Below, piece after piece: positions 35,105-42,826 of a stretch of 64,000 nucleotides of DNA. The notes beneath the pieces were generated by a model. It did no database searches, had not been told where the DNA came from, and saw only the letters and a list, made by a program, of their open reading frames with translations. The stretch covers positions 310,001 to 374,000 of the forward strand of contig RDXX01000009.1 of the NCBI GenBank assembly GCA_004292955.1, given 5' to 3'. The DNA is from Oscillatoriales cyanobacterium (GTDB lineage Bacteria > Cyanobacteriota > Cyanobacteriia > Cyanobacteriales > Microcoleaceae). Position 1 is the first letter of the stretch; each line of letters starts with the position of its first letter. The translations under genes were made by a program, and so were the position numbers.

Positions 35105-35944
35105 ATGCAAAATATGAGCGCTCAGGAAACTCAATTAAAGCTAGAATTGGCAAAAGTTCAGCAACTTTATCGCAAAATGCAGGCAGATCGGAAAGCTTTG
35201 CAGCAGCAATTGAAAGAGTTTAAAACTCAGACAGGAAACTTTTCCGATGTCGTCGAGCAAGTCTTGCCTTCCGTAGTTTCAGTTTACGTGATGGATTGGG
35301 ATACAGGAGAAGAAATTTCTTCCGGGAGCGGCTTTTTTGTATCTCCTGACGTAATTGTCACTAACTATCACGTTATCGAAGATATTGCCGATGAAGATTA
35401 CTTCTACGAGGAAGATGAAGTCGAACAGGTTTTAGTGGAAACTTACGACGGAAAGTTGAGAATGGCAGAGGTGGTATTTACAGGTAATGCGGAAGAGGAT
35501 TTAGCATTGCTGTTGATTACTGGTTTTATCATCGATCCGGCAACAGGGGAACAAGTGGAGTCTCCCGAAGAATATCCTCCCCTAGAATTGTCTTTTGATG
35601 TCAAAGTGGGCGATCGGGTAATTGCTGTGGGCAATCCTATGGGACAGTTTGCTGCAACTGTAACTCAAGGTATTATTAGTGCAATTCGCGAACCGGAAGA
35701 GTATGAGGTGGGCGAGGATGATGAGGATGAGATTGCCGAGGTTAAGGTGTTGCAAACGGATGCGGCGATTAATCCGGGAAATTCGGGCGGCCCGTTGATT
35801 AATATGGCCGGTCAAGTTGTTGGGGTGAACACGTGGGGATTGGAAGATGCTGATACTATTAATTTGGCGATCGCCTCCGTTGCATTGGATGACTTCTTGG
35901 CTGGATTTGAAGAAACTTTTGAGGGTGAACCTGATGAGGAATAG
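35105..35944 (+). CDS. Trypsin-like (Deg-type) serine protease without PDZ domain
   Basis: A 279-residue protein from the ATG at 35105 (MQNMSAQETQLKLELAKVQQ), preceded by AGGG; the ATG at 35114 is an alternative. Residues 1-45 are a predicted coiled coil. There is no signal peptide or membrane segment, so it is probably cytoplasmic. The triad is visible: His in VIVTNYHVIED, Asp in NAEEDLALLLI, and Ser in INPGNSGGPLINM. Long acidic inserts interrupt the fold: DEDYFYEEDEVEQV after the His strand and EEYEVGEDDEDEIAEVK before the Ser strand. The C-terminus ends in EEPDEE-like acid. No PDZ domain follows, unlike HtrA/DegP. Its targets are unknown. Confidence 0.82.
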   Translation: MQNMSAQETQLKLELAKVQQLYRKMQADRKALQQQLKEFKTQTGNFSDVVEQVLPSVVSVYVMDWDTGEEISSGSGFFVSPDVIVTNYHVIEDIADEDYFYEEDEVEQVLVETYDGKLRMAEVVFTGNAEEDLALLLITGFIIDPATGEQVESPEEYPPLELSFDVKVGDRVIAVGNPMGQFAATVTQGIISAIREPEEYEVGEDDEDEIAEVKVLQTDAAINPGNSGGPLINMAGQVVGVNTWGLEDADTINLAIASVALDDFLAGFEETFEGEPDEE

Positions 35945-36241
35945 TCGCTAGTTGTCGGTAATCTGTGATTCGGGCGATCGCACTTTTTGTGAAAAGATGT
36001 GAAAAGGGCGATCGGCTCAAACGACGGTTCAAGCAAATAGTAGGTTTTTTGCGATCGTCTTAGGTTTTGGGAGAGATGTACCGTCTCCCTGATATTCTTC
36101 AACTAAAAGCTCTAATACTTTAATCATACATAGCGATCGCCCTTCTCCCAAAAAAGCGATCGCCCTCCCTCCCATACATTCACAGCGATCGCCCTTACAC
36201 ACAAAAAAGCCGTCCTTCTAGCGATGAGTATTGGATATTTA
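35945..36241. other. Intergenic HIP1 cluster
   Basis: Four or more GCGATCGC/GGGCGATC sites occur at about 30-40 nt intervals between 35970 and 36200, several followed by CCTTC or CCCTCCC. This is a much higher density than in coding DNA. No gene is present. Confidence 0.7.
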
Positions 36242-36490
36242 TTATGCGGCCTCGGTCAAAGTTCTGACACGCAAAACTTCATTAGACATTAACGGTTCAA
36301 TTTCCGACTCAGCTAAAGTAATTACAGCTATAGTTTCACCTAAAGCATTAAAAACTTCAAGACTGTAGCCATCCTCATCGGGGTGGGGATGATGCTCAAC
36401 AATAGTGGCAATATCTCCTCGACAGAGTTTGTACTTGGGTACATCGGTTCGTAATGCTACTCTTTTAAACAAGGGAAATTTCATTTTCAT
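36242..36490 (-). CDS. DUF4926 small protein, possible antitoxin-like gene
   Basis: An 80-82 residue protein. AAGGAG lies 3 nt before the first ATG (36488-36490) and 9 nt before the second (36482-36484), so the second is the better start. The sequence FPLFKRVALRTDVPKYKLCR, GDIATIVEHHPHPDEDGYSL, EVFNALGETIAVITL is the DUF4926 pattern: a small beta barrel built around a GD.A.IVE element. DUF4926 genes are abundant in cyanobacteria beside toxin-antitoxin-like genes. The role is not established. It is divergent from the BrnT-like gene at 36569, sharing an 80-nt promoter region. Confidence 0.78.
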   Translation of the reverse strand: MKMKFPLFKRVALRTDVPKYKLCRGDIATIVEHHPHPDEDGYSLEVFNALGETIAVITLAESEIEPLMSNEVLRVRTLTEAA

Positions 36491-36568
36491 AGCTCCTTAT
36501 ACATCACATTGCCAATTTTTATGCTATATTTGATTGGGGTTCATCTGTTTAATAAAAATAATTAATGT

Positions 36569-36847
36569 ATGAATTTGCGCTTTTATATCGATCCTGAAAC
36601 TGATTTACCTCATATCTATGAGCATGGAGTTAATGAGGTAGAAGTTGAGGATATACTGAGAAAGCCAGGTGAGGATCGTTTGGGGCGCGAAGGTACGCGG
36701 GTAGCTATTGGTCAAACTATAGATGGTCGTTATCTTAAGATCGTTTACGTTCCTGAACCTGAGTCATATAGCGCTTTTGTTATAACAGCGTATGAGTTAA
36801 CAGGTAAACCTTTGAGTGCTTATAAACGCCGACAACGTGGTAGGTAA
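36569..36847 (+). CDS. BrnT/DUF4258-like small toxin candidate
   Basis: A 92-residue basic protein: MNLRFYIDPETDLPHIYEHG, VNEVEVEDILRKPGEDRLGR, then QTIDGRYLKIVYVPEPES and a basic tail YKRRQRGR. The order helix - E..IL..P - G.T..GRYL.V.Y resembles the BrnT/DUF4258 RNase-toxin fold. It ends 2 nt before the ATG of a small acidic gene, as toxin-first modules of this type often do. Toxicity is inferred from layout and fold resemblance; I cannot see decisive catalytic residues. Confidence 0.6.
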   Translation: MNLRFYIDPETDLPHIYEHGVNEVEVEDILRKPGEDRLGREGTRVAIGQTIDGRYLKIVYVPEPESYSAFVITAYELTGKPLSAYKRRQRGR

Positions 36848-36849
36848 AT

Positions 36850-37056
36850 ATGGCAACACAAAATCAATTTCCCTTGAGTTGGGATGAAAAACGAGTGCGC
36901 CAAACGATCGAACATTACGATCGACAGTCAGAAGATGAAGCAGTAGCAGAAGATGAAGCAGCGTTTGACAATAAAGATCAAGCGTTTGTCCAAATTCCTT
37001 TGGAGTTATTACCGTTAGTTAGAGAGTTAATCGCTAAACATTATGCCAGTGTTTAA
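36850..37056 (+). CDS. Small acidic antitoxin candidate
   Basis: A 68-residue protein with an acidic middle (RQSEDEAVAEDEAAFDNKDQ) and a C-terminal helix (IPLELLPLVRELIAKHYASV). It starts 2 nt after the stop of the BrnT-like gene, so the two are surely co-transcribed. Such small acidic partners of DUF4258/BrnT-like genes are usually antitoxins. It lacks a recognisable DNA-binding motif. The family name is unknown to me. Confidence 0.58.
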   Translation: MATQNQFPLSWDEKRVRQTIEHYDRQSEDEAVAEDEAAFDNKDQAFVQIPLELLPLVRELIAKHYASV

Positions 37057-37154
37057 GACCAGATAAATAAAGGCGATCGCCCTTTTTTACCACAGATAAA
37101 CGCGCATAGAATAAGGGCGATCGCACCTCACAAAAGAAAATGGAAATTTTAATT

Positions 37155-37370
37155 ATGCCAATTGCACAACTATTTCCTCTGCTTAGTAATTTATCTCGTG
37201 TGGATAAATTAAGAGTAATAGAATTTTTGGTCTCTGAGTTAGCAAAAGAAGAAGGTTTGGCTAACTTAGAGTCGAAAGATAATTATTTTGAGATGTTGCA
37301 TAATTCCGATGAAGGAGCACGTCAATTAGCACAGTTTTTAGAGGAACAAAAGCAACTGCAAAATGCTTAA
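37155..37370 (+). CDS. Small hypothetical protein, partner of retropepsin-like gene
   Basis: A 71-residue helical protein from the ATG at 37155 (MPIAQLFPLLSNLSRVDKLR); a start five codons earlier is possible. It continues VIEFLVSELAKEEGLANLES and ends RQLAQFLEEQKQLQNA, acidic and without membrane segments. Its last 8 nt overlap the start of the retropepsin-like gene, so the two are translationally coupled. Similar short helical proteins upstream of small aspartyl-protease-like genes are frequent in cyanobacteria; I know of no described function. A toxin-antitoxin-like or regulator/protease relation is only a hypothesis. Confidence 0.6.
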   Translation: MPIAQLFPLLSNLSRVDKLRVIEFLVSELAKEEGLANLESKDNYFEMLHNSDEGARQLAQFLEEQKQLQNA

Positions 37371-37785
37371 TGGTGAAAAATACTCTTTTGCCTCTAAATT
37401 CGATCGCTTTGGCGAGGTATCTTATGCGCCTTATTTACCGATAATATTAAGCTATCGAAACCAGTCAATTGAAATGATGGGGTTGTTGGATACGGGGGCA
37501 AGTATGAATGTTTTGCCTTATGAAATTGGGTTACAATTAGGGGCAGTTTGGGATGAACAAACTTTTATTATTTCTTTGTCGGGAAATCTGGCAAATATCG
37601 AGGCTAGGGCTTTGTTGTTGTCAGGGACAGTCAGCAGGTTTGCACCAGTTAACTTGGCTTTTGCTTGGACTAGACAAAGAAATATGCCGCTCATTTTAGG
37701 AAGGTTAAATTTTTTGGCAGAGTTTGATGTTTGTTTTTATGTATCTGAACTAGGATTTGAAATTGCACCTAAGCAATCTCACTAA
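37363..37785 (+). CDS. Retropepsin-like aspartyl protease
   Basis: A 140-residue protein with the retropepsin active-site motif LLDTGASMNVLP (Asp in DTGAS) and a second conserved strand PLILGRLNFLAEFDV, the usual Ile-Leu-Gly flap-side element. One such chain would need to dimerise to build a two-Asp site. There is no signal peptide. The start overlaps the upstream helical gene by 8 nt. The peptide substrate is unknown; the partner gene could encode it or regulate the enzyme. A bidirectional HIP1-built terminator follows. Confidence 0.78.
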   Translation: MLNGEKYSFASKFDRFGEVSYAPYLPIILSYRNQSIEMMGLLDTGASMNVLPYEIGLQLGAVWDEQTFIISLSGNLANIEARALLLSGTVSRFAPVNLAFAWTRQRNMPLILGRLNFLAEFDVCFYVSELGFEIAPKQSH

Positions 37786-37817
37786 TAGGTGGTTATAAGC
37801 GATCGCCCTTCCACACA

Positions 37818-37865
37818 AAAGAGCGATCGCCTCATAATATCTTTAGGGGCGATCGCTCTTTTTTT
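37818..37865. terminator. Bidirectional terminator built from two HIP1 sites
   Basis: AAAGAGCGATCGCC (37818-37831) pairs perfectly over 14 bp with GGCGATCGCTCTTT (37848-37861), 16-nt loop, followed by T7 (37859-37865). The complementary A run gives U's on the other strand. It lies between the convergent retropepsin-like (+) and von Willebrand D (-) genes. Confidence 0.8.
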
Positions 37866-37893
37866 GAAAGGGGATTAAAAGATCGATCGCGAA

Positions 37894-40479
37894 TTAGAAG
37901 GGTAAAGGAATCGGAATCGGAACGCGATTACGAATTTCTTGTTCAACTCGTTGCTTAACTTCGTTTTTAAGGATGTTAGCAGCAACACTGGCAAGGCTGA
38001 CATCGCCACTGGCCGCCACATCAAATAAACATCCTTCTAGGCGTTCGTTTGGTACTTCAGCTTTACGACAAGTTTCTTCCGCAAGTTGTACGGCTTGGGG
38101 GGCAAGCATCCGCAAGATTACAAAACCATTAGGAAAGGATTTTTTCGTGAAGCTATCGGTATTTTTGCCAGCGGGATAATCAAACAGCGATTCTGTTTGG
38201 GAAATCCGCCAACTATCGCCAAATTGCCGATGAATGGAGTCTAAAAAAGCTTCGGTCAGTGGGTCGAGTGGAATAGGAATCCAGCGGCTAACATCAAAGT
38301 TACTTAATACCGATCGGGCAATGTTCATCGCTTCTTTATTTTCTGCAATGACGCGACCATCACGAGTCATAAAGTCGTCTGAGAGGTTGCCGTTGAAGTT
38401 GCCGAGTAAACCTTCAAGTTGACCGCGATCGCCTTCGGTTACGCCCGGTGTCACTTCAACAAGCTTGTTAAAAATCTTCACACTTACTTGCTCACCACTG
38501 GGCCACTGCACGAGGTAGCTGCCACTGCCCGTGCGAGCAACAAAGCCACCACCGGATAGGTTTTGTTTTTCCCCTGAAATGGTTTTGCCGTTAACGCGCA
38601 AGGGATCTTGAGTGTTGTTATCAGGGAAATCTTGGGAATAGATGGCGACGCGATCGTTGCCGACTCGCATAGCGGCGGCGATATTTATTCCCAGTGATGA
38701 GCTCGATCCATAGGGGGCTTCACGAACTTGTACCTCGAATCGTTTGTCTTTCGATCGGGTTAGGACAAATTCACCGATTGCGTGGTGATCGTATTTTTGA
38801 CCGTCAAAGCTTGTGAGATGTGGATCGCCCCAAGAAGAAGCTGTTTTAAGTTGACCTGTGGGTTGTTGTGTAGTTTGTTGAGGTTGCTGTGGGGAACTGT
38901 CTGGGAAAAGAGCGCGGGCAATTCGATCTCTAATAGATTTACAAACCGTTGGATTGTCGCGACAATATTCGTATGCTGTAAAAGCTAAATCAGCAATCAT
39001 CAACGGCACTGCAAAACGACCAGCGACTCGCAGTGCCAGACGAGAGCCACGCGCAATCAGTCCCAGTAATTTACTGGATTTTGATAAAGCTCGAGAAGCA
39101 CGAGTGGCAATCTTAGACAGATTACGTGGAGGACAAAAGATATTTGATCCCACTTTTATTGATGAAATTTGAGATGCAGGACTTGCAATCTCGGACAGAT
39201 TATGTGAAACAGATAAGACTTTTACTCCAACGCTTTTAATTTCAGCCCTGGCTTGAGGGCAAGGATTATTGCCTCCTCTTTTTCGCAATTGCTCTTGCAC
39301 GCTAGGACTAGGTTTGTTACCTTTGTTAAGTCGGTTCTTAGCAGATTCTTCCTGTTCTGCGAGTTTCTGCTTATCTAGTTGCTCTTTGTCGCTTTCACTT
39401 GACCCGGTATTTGTGTCTCTGCCAGCTTGAGAACGTCGAACCTCCGAATTATTAAGGTTCGGATTCCCTGTAACCTCGAAGGTACGTGGACTTGATGTGT
39501 TATTGTTGGTCAACTTAAATGTATCACTTGAGGTAACATTTTTGGTAACATCCTTCAATTCTACATTTTTTGAAAGATTACCAGTTTTAGCCAGAGGTTG
39601 CTGATTTTGATTGTTAGGTATGTTTGGACTCCCAGGTTTTATATTATTATTATCGACCTGAATAAAATTACTTCTTGTTGGAAAAATTGTCTTGGATTGA
39701 ACGGTTTTTAGACGTAATAGGCTGGAGGCTACAGGACGATTACTTCGCGTTGAAATGGCTTTCCCATCAGCGATTTTCTCAGACATGAAGTAAATCGCCT
39801 CTCCAGAATCTTTATCCTTGATTTCACCCCATACAGCCGCGCCATCTTGACTTTCGGCAGTTTCAACAATTAAGCCTTCATCTTCAATAATAGTTGTTTC
39901 TTGCAACGGAAGATGTTTCAGATTCGGAGATAATTTATGTCCACTTACACAGTCTTCATCGCAAAATTCAGCCACAAGACCTTCTTCTGTCTCGGTAACT
40001 TTTACAGGTGTCGAATAAAATAACGACTCCGGGCTAGAGTCTGCATAATAGCTGGTGATAAAAGTTCCTGTAAGTTCTTGTAATGAAATATTATTTGATG
40101 GCGCTGCTGGATTAACAGGGTTTTGATCGCGATTATCAAAATCAGGACGCACCGGCTGATTCGGTCCCGGATCTTGAGGAAACGGCGGCGCCTGCGGATT
40201 ACTCCCAGGCCGCACACTCGGTGCATCATCAAACTCCCCCGGATCTCGCTGCACCAACCAATCCGAAATATTCCTTTCCACAGCAGGGGGAGTCGCCGCC
40301 ACCACCCGATCGGACGAATTAACTAAATTCACTGTACAAACTGTAGAATTAAAACTAAAAACTGTACAAAGTGCAGCCGATAAAGCTCGATTGATAAACG
40401 TACCAGGATCCAGCAAAGCACTCATTAAAACTGCAAAAAAACTGACAATACCCAGAGCCAAAATACGAATACGACGCAT
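37894..40479 (-). CDS. Large exported protein with von Willebrand D domain
   Basis: An 861-residue protein with an N-terminal hydrophobic signal (ILALGIVSFFAVLMSALLDP). A proline-rich segment follows at residues 86-125 (PGSNPQAPPFPQDPGPNQPV). A region around 130-260 contains a CDEDC pair. A long Asn/Ser/Lys-rich linker (280-400) and two segments rich in Ser/Arg (420-520) come next. The VWD domain starts at SSWGDPHLTSFDGQKYDHHA (548-567) and includes GLLGNFNGNLSDDF (689-703), the position of GLCGNxNG in animal proteins, with Leu for Cys. The C-terminus (FDVAASGDVSLASVAANI) resembles the tail after many VWD domains. It is last of six minus-strand exported-protein genes; surface attachment or adhesion is inference. 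Confidence 0.75.
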   Translation of the reverse strand: MRRIRILALGIVSFFAVLMSALLDPGTFINRALSAALCTVFSFNSTVCTVNLVNSSDRVVAATPPAVERNISDWLVQRDPGEFDDAPSVRPGSNPQAPPFPQDPGPNQPVRPDFDNRDQNPVNPAAPSNNISLQELTGTFITSYYADSSPESLFYSTPVKVTETEEGLVAEFCDEDCVSGHKLSPNLKHLPLQETTIIEDEGLIVETAESQDGAAVWGEIKDKDSGEAIYFMSEKIADGKAISTRSNRPVASSLLRLKTVQSKTIFPTRSNFIQVDNNNIKPGSPNIPNNQNQQPLAKTGNLSKNVELKDVTKNVTSSDTFKLTNNNTSSPRTFEVTGNPNLNNSEVRRSQAGRDTNTGSSESDKEQLDKQKLAEQEESAKNRLNKGNKPSPSVQEQLRKRGGNNPCPQARAEIKSVGVKVLSVSHNLSEIASPASQISSIKVGSNIFCPPRNLSKIATRASRALSKSSKLLGLIARGSRLALRVAGRFAVPLMIADLAFTAYEYCRDNPTVCKSIRDRIARALFPDSSPQQPQQTTQQPTGQLKTASSWGDPHLTSFDGQKYDHHAIGEFVLTRSKDKRFEVQVREAPYGSSSSLGINIAAAMRVGNDRVAIYSQDFPDNNTQDPLRVNGKTISGEKQNLSGGGFVARTGSGSYLVQWPSGEQVSVKIFNKLVEVTPGVTEGDRGQLEGLLGNFNGNLSDDFMTRDGRVIAENKEAMNIARSVLSNFDVSRWIPIPLDPLTEAFLDSIHRQFGDSWRISQTESLFDYPAGKNTDSFTKKSFPNGFVILRMLAPQAVQLAEETCRKAEVPNERLEGCLFDVAASGDVSLASVAANILKNEVKQRVEQEIRNRVPIPIPLPF

Positions 40480-40507
40480 AATTCACCTCAACTCAATGAT
40501 TCAATGA

Positions 40508-41044
40508 CTACTGAACAATAGTGACTAGAGTACCTACCTTTACCTGAGAAAATAATTCCTCTGCATCCTGGCTATACATCCGCAAACAGCCGTGAGAAAT
40601 AGCCTGTCCCACTGTTTGTGGCTGGTTGGTGCTGTGAAAGCCATACCAAATTCGACCTTCAGTAGAAAACCCAATCCAGTAACTACCTAGCGGATTTGCC
40701 GGATCGCCGGCTGGGACAATTTGACCCGTCAATGGATTCATCCAAATTGGGTCGCGAACCATCTGAACAACGCTAAAAGTTCCAGTAGGTGTTTCCCATC
40801 CAGCTTTGCCAATACCTAGCGGGTATTTTTTAACCTCAACTGCACCCCGGTAAACTGTCACTTGGCGACGACTAAGACTGACTTCTAGGCGAGTTTCCTG
40901 ATTAACTGGCGGTTGCAATTCAAGAGATAGCCCTCTCACTTGAGCCAACACAATAGGTTGGTGGCTAACAATTAAACCTGTGGCTGCTGTCCACAAAACT
41001 ACCCAACTTGAGAGTGACGTGAAAATCTTAAACATCTTGTACAT
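40508..41044 (-). CDS. L,D-transpeptidase (YkuD family)
   Basis: About 178 residues from the ATG at 41042-41044; starts 7 codons earlier or 3 codons later are possible. A hydrophobic signal (FTSLSSWVVLWTAATGLIVS) precedes the YkuD domain: LEVSLSRRQVTVYRGAVEVK, PLGIGKAGWETPTGTFSV, and the active site HGCLRMYSQDAEELF with the catalytic Cys and the usual His/Gly. WYGFHSTNQPQTVGQAISHG is also typical. The enzyme would act on peptidoglycan stem peptides in the periplasm or attach proteins to them. It sits 28 nt upstream of the von Willebrand D gene and 5 nt after the 198-residue exported protein gene, so it is inside the operon-like block. Confidence 0.85.
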   Translation of the reverse strand: MYKMFKIFTSLSSWVVLWTAATGLIVSHQPIVLAQVRGLSLELQPPVNQETRLEVSLSRRQVTVYRGAVEVKKYPLGIGKAGWETPTGTFSVVQMVRDPIWMNPLTGQIVPAGDPANPLGSYWIGFSTEGRIWYGFHSTNQPQTVGQAISHGCLRMYSQDAEELFSQVKVGTLVTIVQ

Positions 41045-41049
41045 AAGCA

Positions 41050-41646
41050 CTACCAACCACCACAAACCAGTTGAGAATTAGGAGGAAGGCGAGGGTAAGG
41101 CGATTGTCGCTCCATTGTGAAAGGAATTGTCACTTTACTGCGATCGGGCTTGCCATCCGAGAAGGCAATCTGACCGTTGATTTTGAAACCGCGATCGCTA
41201 ATATCGCCCGTTAATTGTCCGTTGCCAAATCGCAAAGGTATGCTGCTAGTAATCTGCTCTCCCAAACGCTGTCCTTTACCTAAACCGCTGCTATTTTGAT
41301 AAAAACCAGAAATTGAGAGGTTATCTCCATCCTCAGTAATTTCTACCATCGCAGTATAAGGTTGTCCTCCGGCAAAAAATCCCGATTCAGGGTTGTATCC
41401 AAAATCTGTAGGCGAACTAAATTTCCACTTACCAGTAACAGGACAAGTAACCCTTGCATTAGATGTCGAGGGCGATGGAGCGTTTGAATTGCCATTAGGA
41501 TTATTAAACTCAGGGCGGATAATATTAGGCCCCGGATCTTCAGGATACGGCGGTGCTTGTCCATTGCTAGCAACAGACAGCGTATTTCCAACTGTAACAA
41601 AAATAAAAATTCCCCAATTAATAAATCGAAATCGAATCCTACCCAT
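41050..41646 (-). CDS. Exported protein of unknown function
   Basis: A 198-residue protein with a signal peptide (MGRIRFRFINWGIFIFVTVG, then NTLSVASNGQ). Just after it is QAPPYPEDPGPNIIRPEFNN, nearly the same as QAPPFPQDPGPNQPVRPDFD in the von Willebrand D protein of this block. The rest (CPVTGKWKFSSPTDFGYNPE, VEITEDGDNLSISGFYQN, PLRFGNGQLTGDISDRGFKI) looks like a beta-rich ligand-binding or lipocalin-like fold, with one Cys near each end. I do not recognise the family. It is 5 nt upstream of the L,D-transpeptidase gene. Confidence 0.65.
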   Translation of the reverse strand: MGRIRFRFINWGIFIFVTVGNTLSVASNGQAPPYPEDPGPNIIRPEFNNPNGNSNAPSPSTSNARVTCPVTGKWKFSSPTDFGYNPESGFFAGGQPYTAMVEITEDGDNLSISGFYQNSSGLGKGQRLGEQITSSIPLRFGNGQLTGDISDRGFKINGQIAFSDGKPDRSKVTIPFTMERQSPYPRLPPNSQLVCGGW

Positions 41647-41751
41647 AACTTACCTCACAGATTGAGCAGTTAAGATTACCGAAACAAGTCCAGAACCTTC
41701 AAGTAAATCAGAAGCGCGATCGCTCTCAATAAAAGCGATCGCCCTCACGCC

Positions 41752-42657
41752 CTAAAACGGCAAAATCCTCCGAATACCCCGTTGAATCACATCTTTAACA
41801 ATATTTTTACCAAAATCTCCAAACCAACCCTGAGCCTCCCCAGGCTTTACCTCTTCCGCATCCACATTAGCTGGCGGTTTATTATCAATTTTAAAAGCAG
41901 ATTTATCTATCCCCACCTGCGACATCATCCCCACAAAAGTATTAATCGGAATCGCTGAATTAAACCCCGTTTTCGCCTCTCCCGTATTTTGTCCACTCTC
42001 ATTTTGAACTGCTATAAGACCGTCAGTATCTCCCTGTCCGTGAATACCAATCACTCGACCACTAACATCAAAAACAGGCCCGCCACTCATTCCCCGCCGC
42101 GTCACCGCAGCATAACGCATCGTATATCCTTGATCGTTACTTGACCGGACATTAGTAACTTGCCCATTGGTAAACTGATATTCTCGTTCTTGACTCCCCA
42201 CACCCGCAGGTAAAGGATATCCCGAAATATAAACCCCCGATCCAATCGTTGCTTCATCGGAATTGCTAATCGGTGCAACGGAATATTCTTCGTCACTTTC
42301 AAATACCACAACTGCTAAATCCGGCCCGCTCTCATTATTCCGCAAACCCTTGACATCCGTCACCTTATGCTCTTTCCCCTTAGAAGTCCGAATCATAAAT
42401 TCAGTATTAGGATTTTTCACGACATGATTTGCCGTTAGCACCGTGTATGTTTTACCTTTCTTAGTAATAATTACTCCAGAACCACTATCTCCTGGACTCA
42501 GGATATTGTTGATCTGTACTGTAGTGGGAACTGCTATTTGAGCGACTTCTTTAGCAGTTTTTGCCATGACAGGCTGGCTAATCACAATTGCTGCAACTGT
42601 TGCGGTTCCTGCTACGATCGCCGGAACATAATTAAAACGAGAAACTCCGAAATTCAT
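41752..42657 (-). CDS. Exported trypsin-like serine protease
   Basis: A 301-residue protein from the ATG at 42655-42657 (MNFGVSRFNYVPAIVAGTAT), chosen because GGGAG lies upstream; the longer reading runs into repeat DNA. The signal sequence ends near QPVMA. The chymotrypsin-like triad is: His in YTVLTANHVVKNP, Asp in NESGPDLAVVVFES, Ser in RRGMSGGPVFDVSGRVIG. The C-terminal stretch (NTFVGMMSQVGIDKSAFKID) follows the protease domain. No PDZ domain. It is paralogous to the adjacent upstream protease (42823-43605): the same order of VLTxxHVV, DLAxVxF and GMSGGPxF. Its substrate is unknown; co-location with COP23 and VWD proteins suggests work at the cell envelope. Confidence 0.82.
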   Translation of the reverse strand: MNFGVSRFNYVPAIVAGTATVAAIVISQPVMAKTAKEVAQIAVPTTVQINNILSPGDSGSGVIITKKGKTYTVLTANHVVKNPNTEFMIRTSKGKEHKVTDVKGLRNNESGPDLAVVVFESDEEYSVAPISNSDEATIGSGVYISGYPLPAGVGSQEREYQFTNGQVTNVRSSNDQGYTMRYAAVTRRGMSGGPVFDVSGRVIGIHGQGDTDGLIAVQNESGQNTGEAKTGFNSAIPINTFVGMMSQVGIDKSAFKIDNKPPANVDAEEVKPGEAQGWFGDFGKNIVKDVIQRGIRRILPF

Positions 42658-42719
42658 AAATAACTCCCTTGATAATCTGAAACAAAATGTCAAATAATGG
42701 CGTACAAGTTCTAAATTTT

Positions 42720-42826
42720 GTAGGGCAATCCCTCCGTGGTTGCCCCAAATTTCGGGGATTTTGTAGGGGCAATCCCCCCGTGGTTGCCCCAAATTTAAGG
42801 GCGCGCACGGGGGGCACCGCCCCTAC
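42720..42826. repeat. GTAGGGGCAATCCCCCCGTG repeats, two direct copies
   Basis: GTAGGGCAATCCCTCCGTGG then TTGCCCC (from 42720) and GTAGGGGCAATCCCCCCGTG then GTTGCCCC (from 42763). Each can fold by pairing GGGGCAA with TTGCCCC. A GGGGCACCGCCCCTAC tail follows and runs into the end of the upstream protease gene. It separates the two protease genes. Confidence 0.8.
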
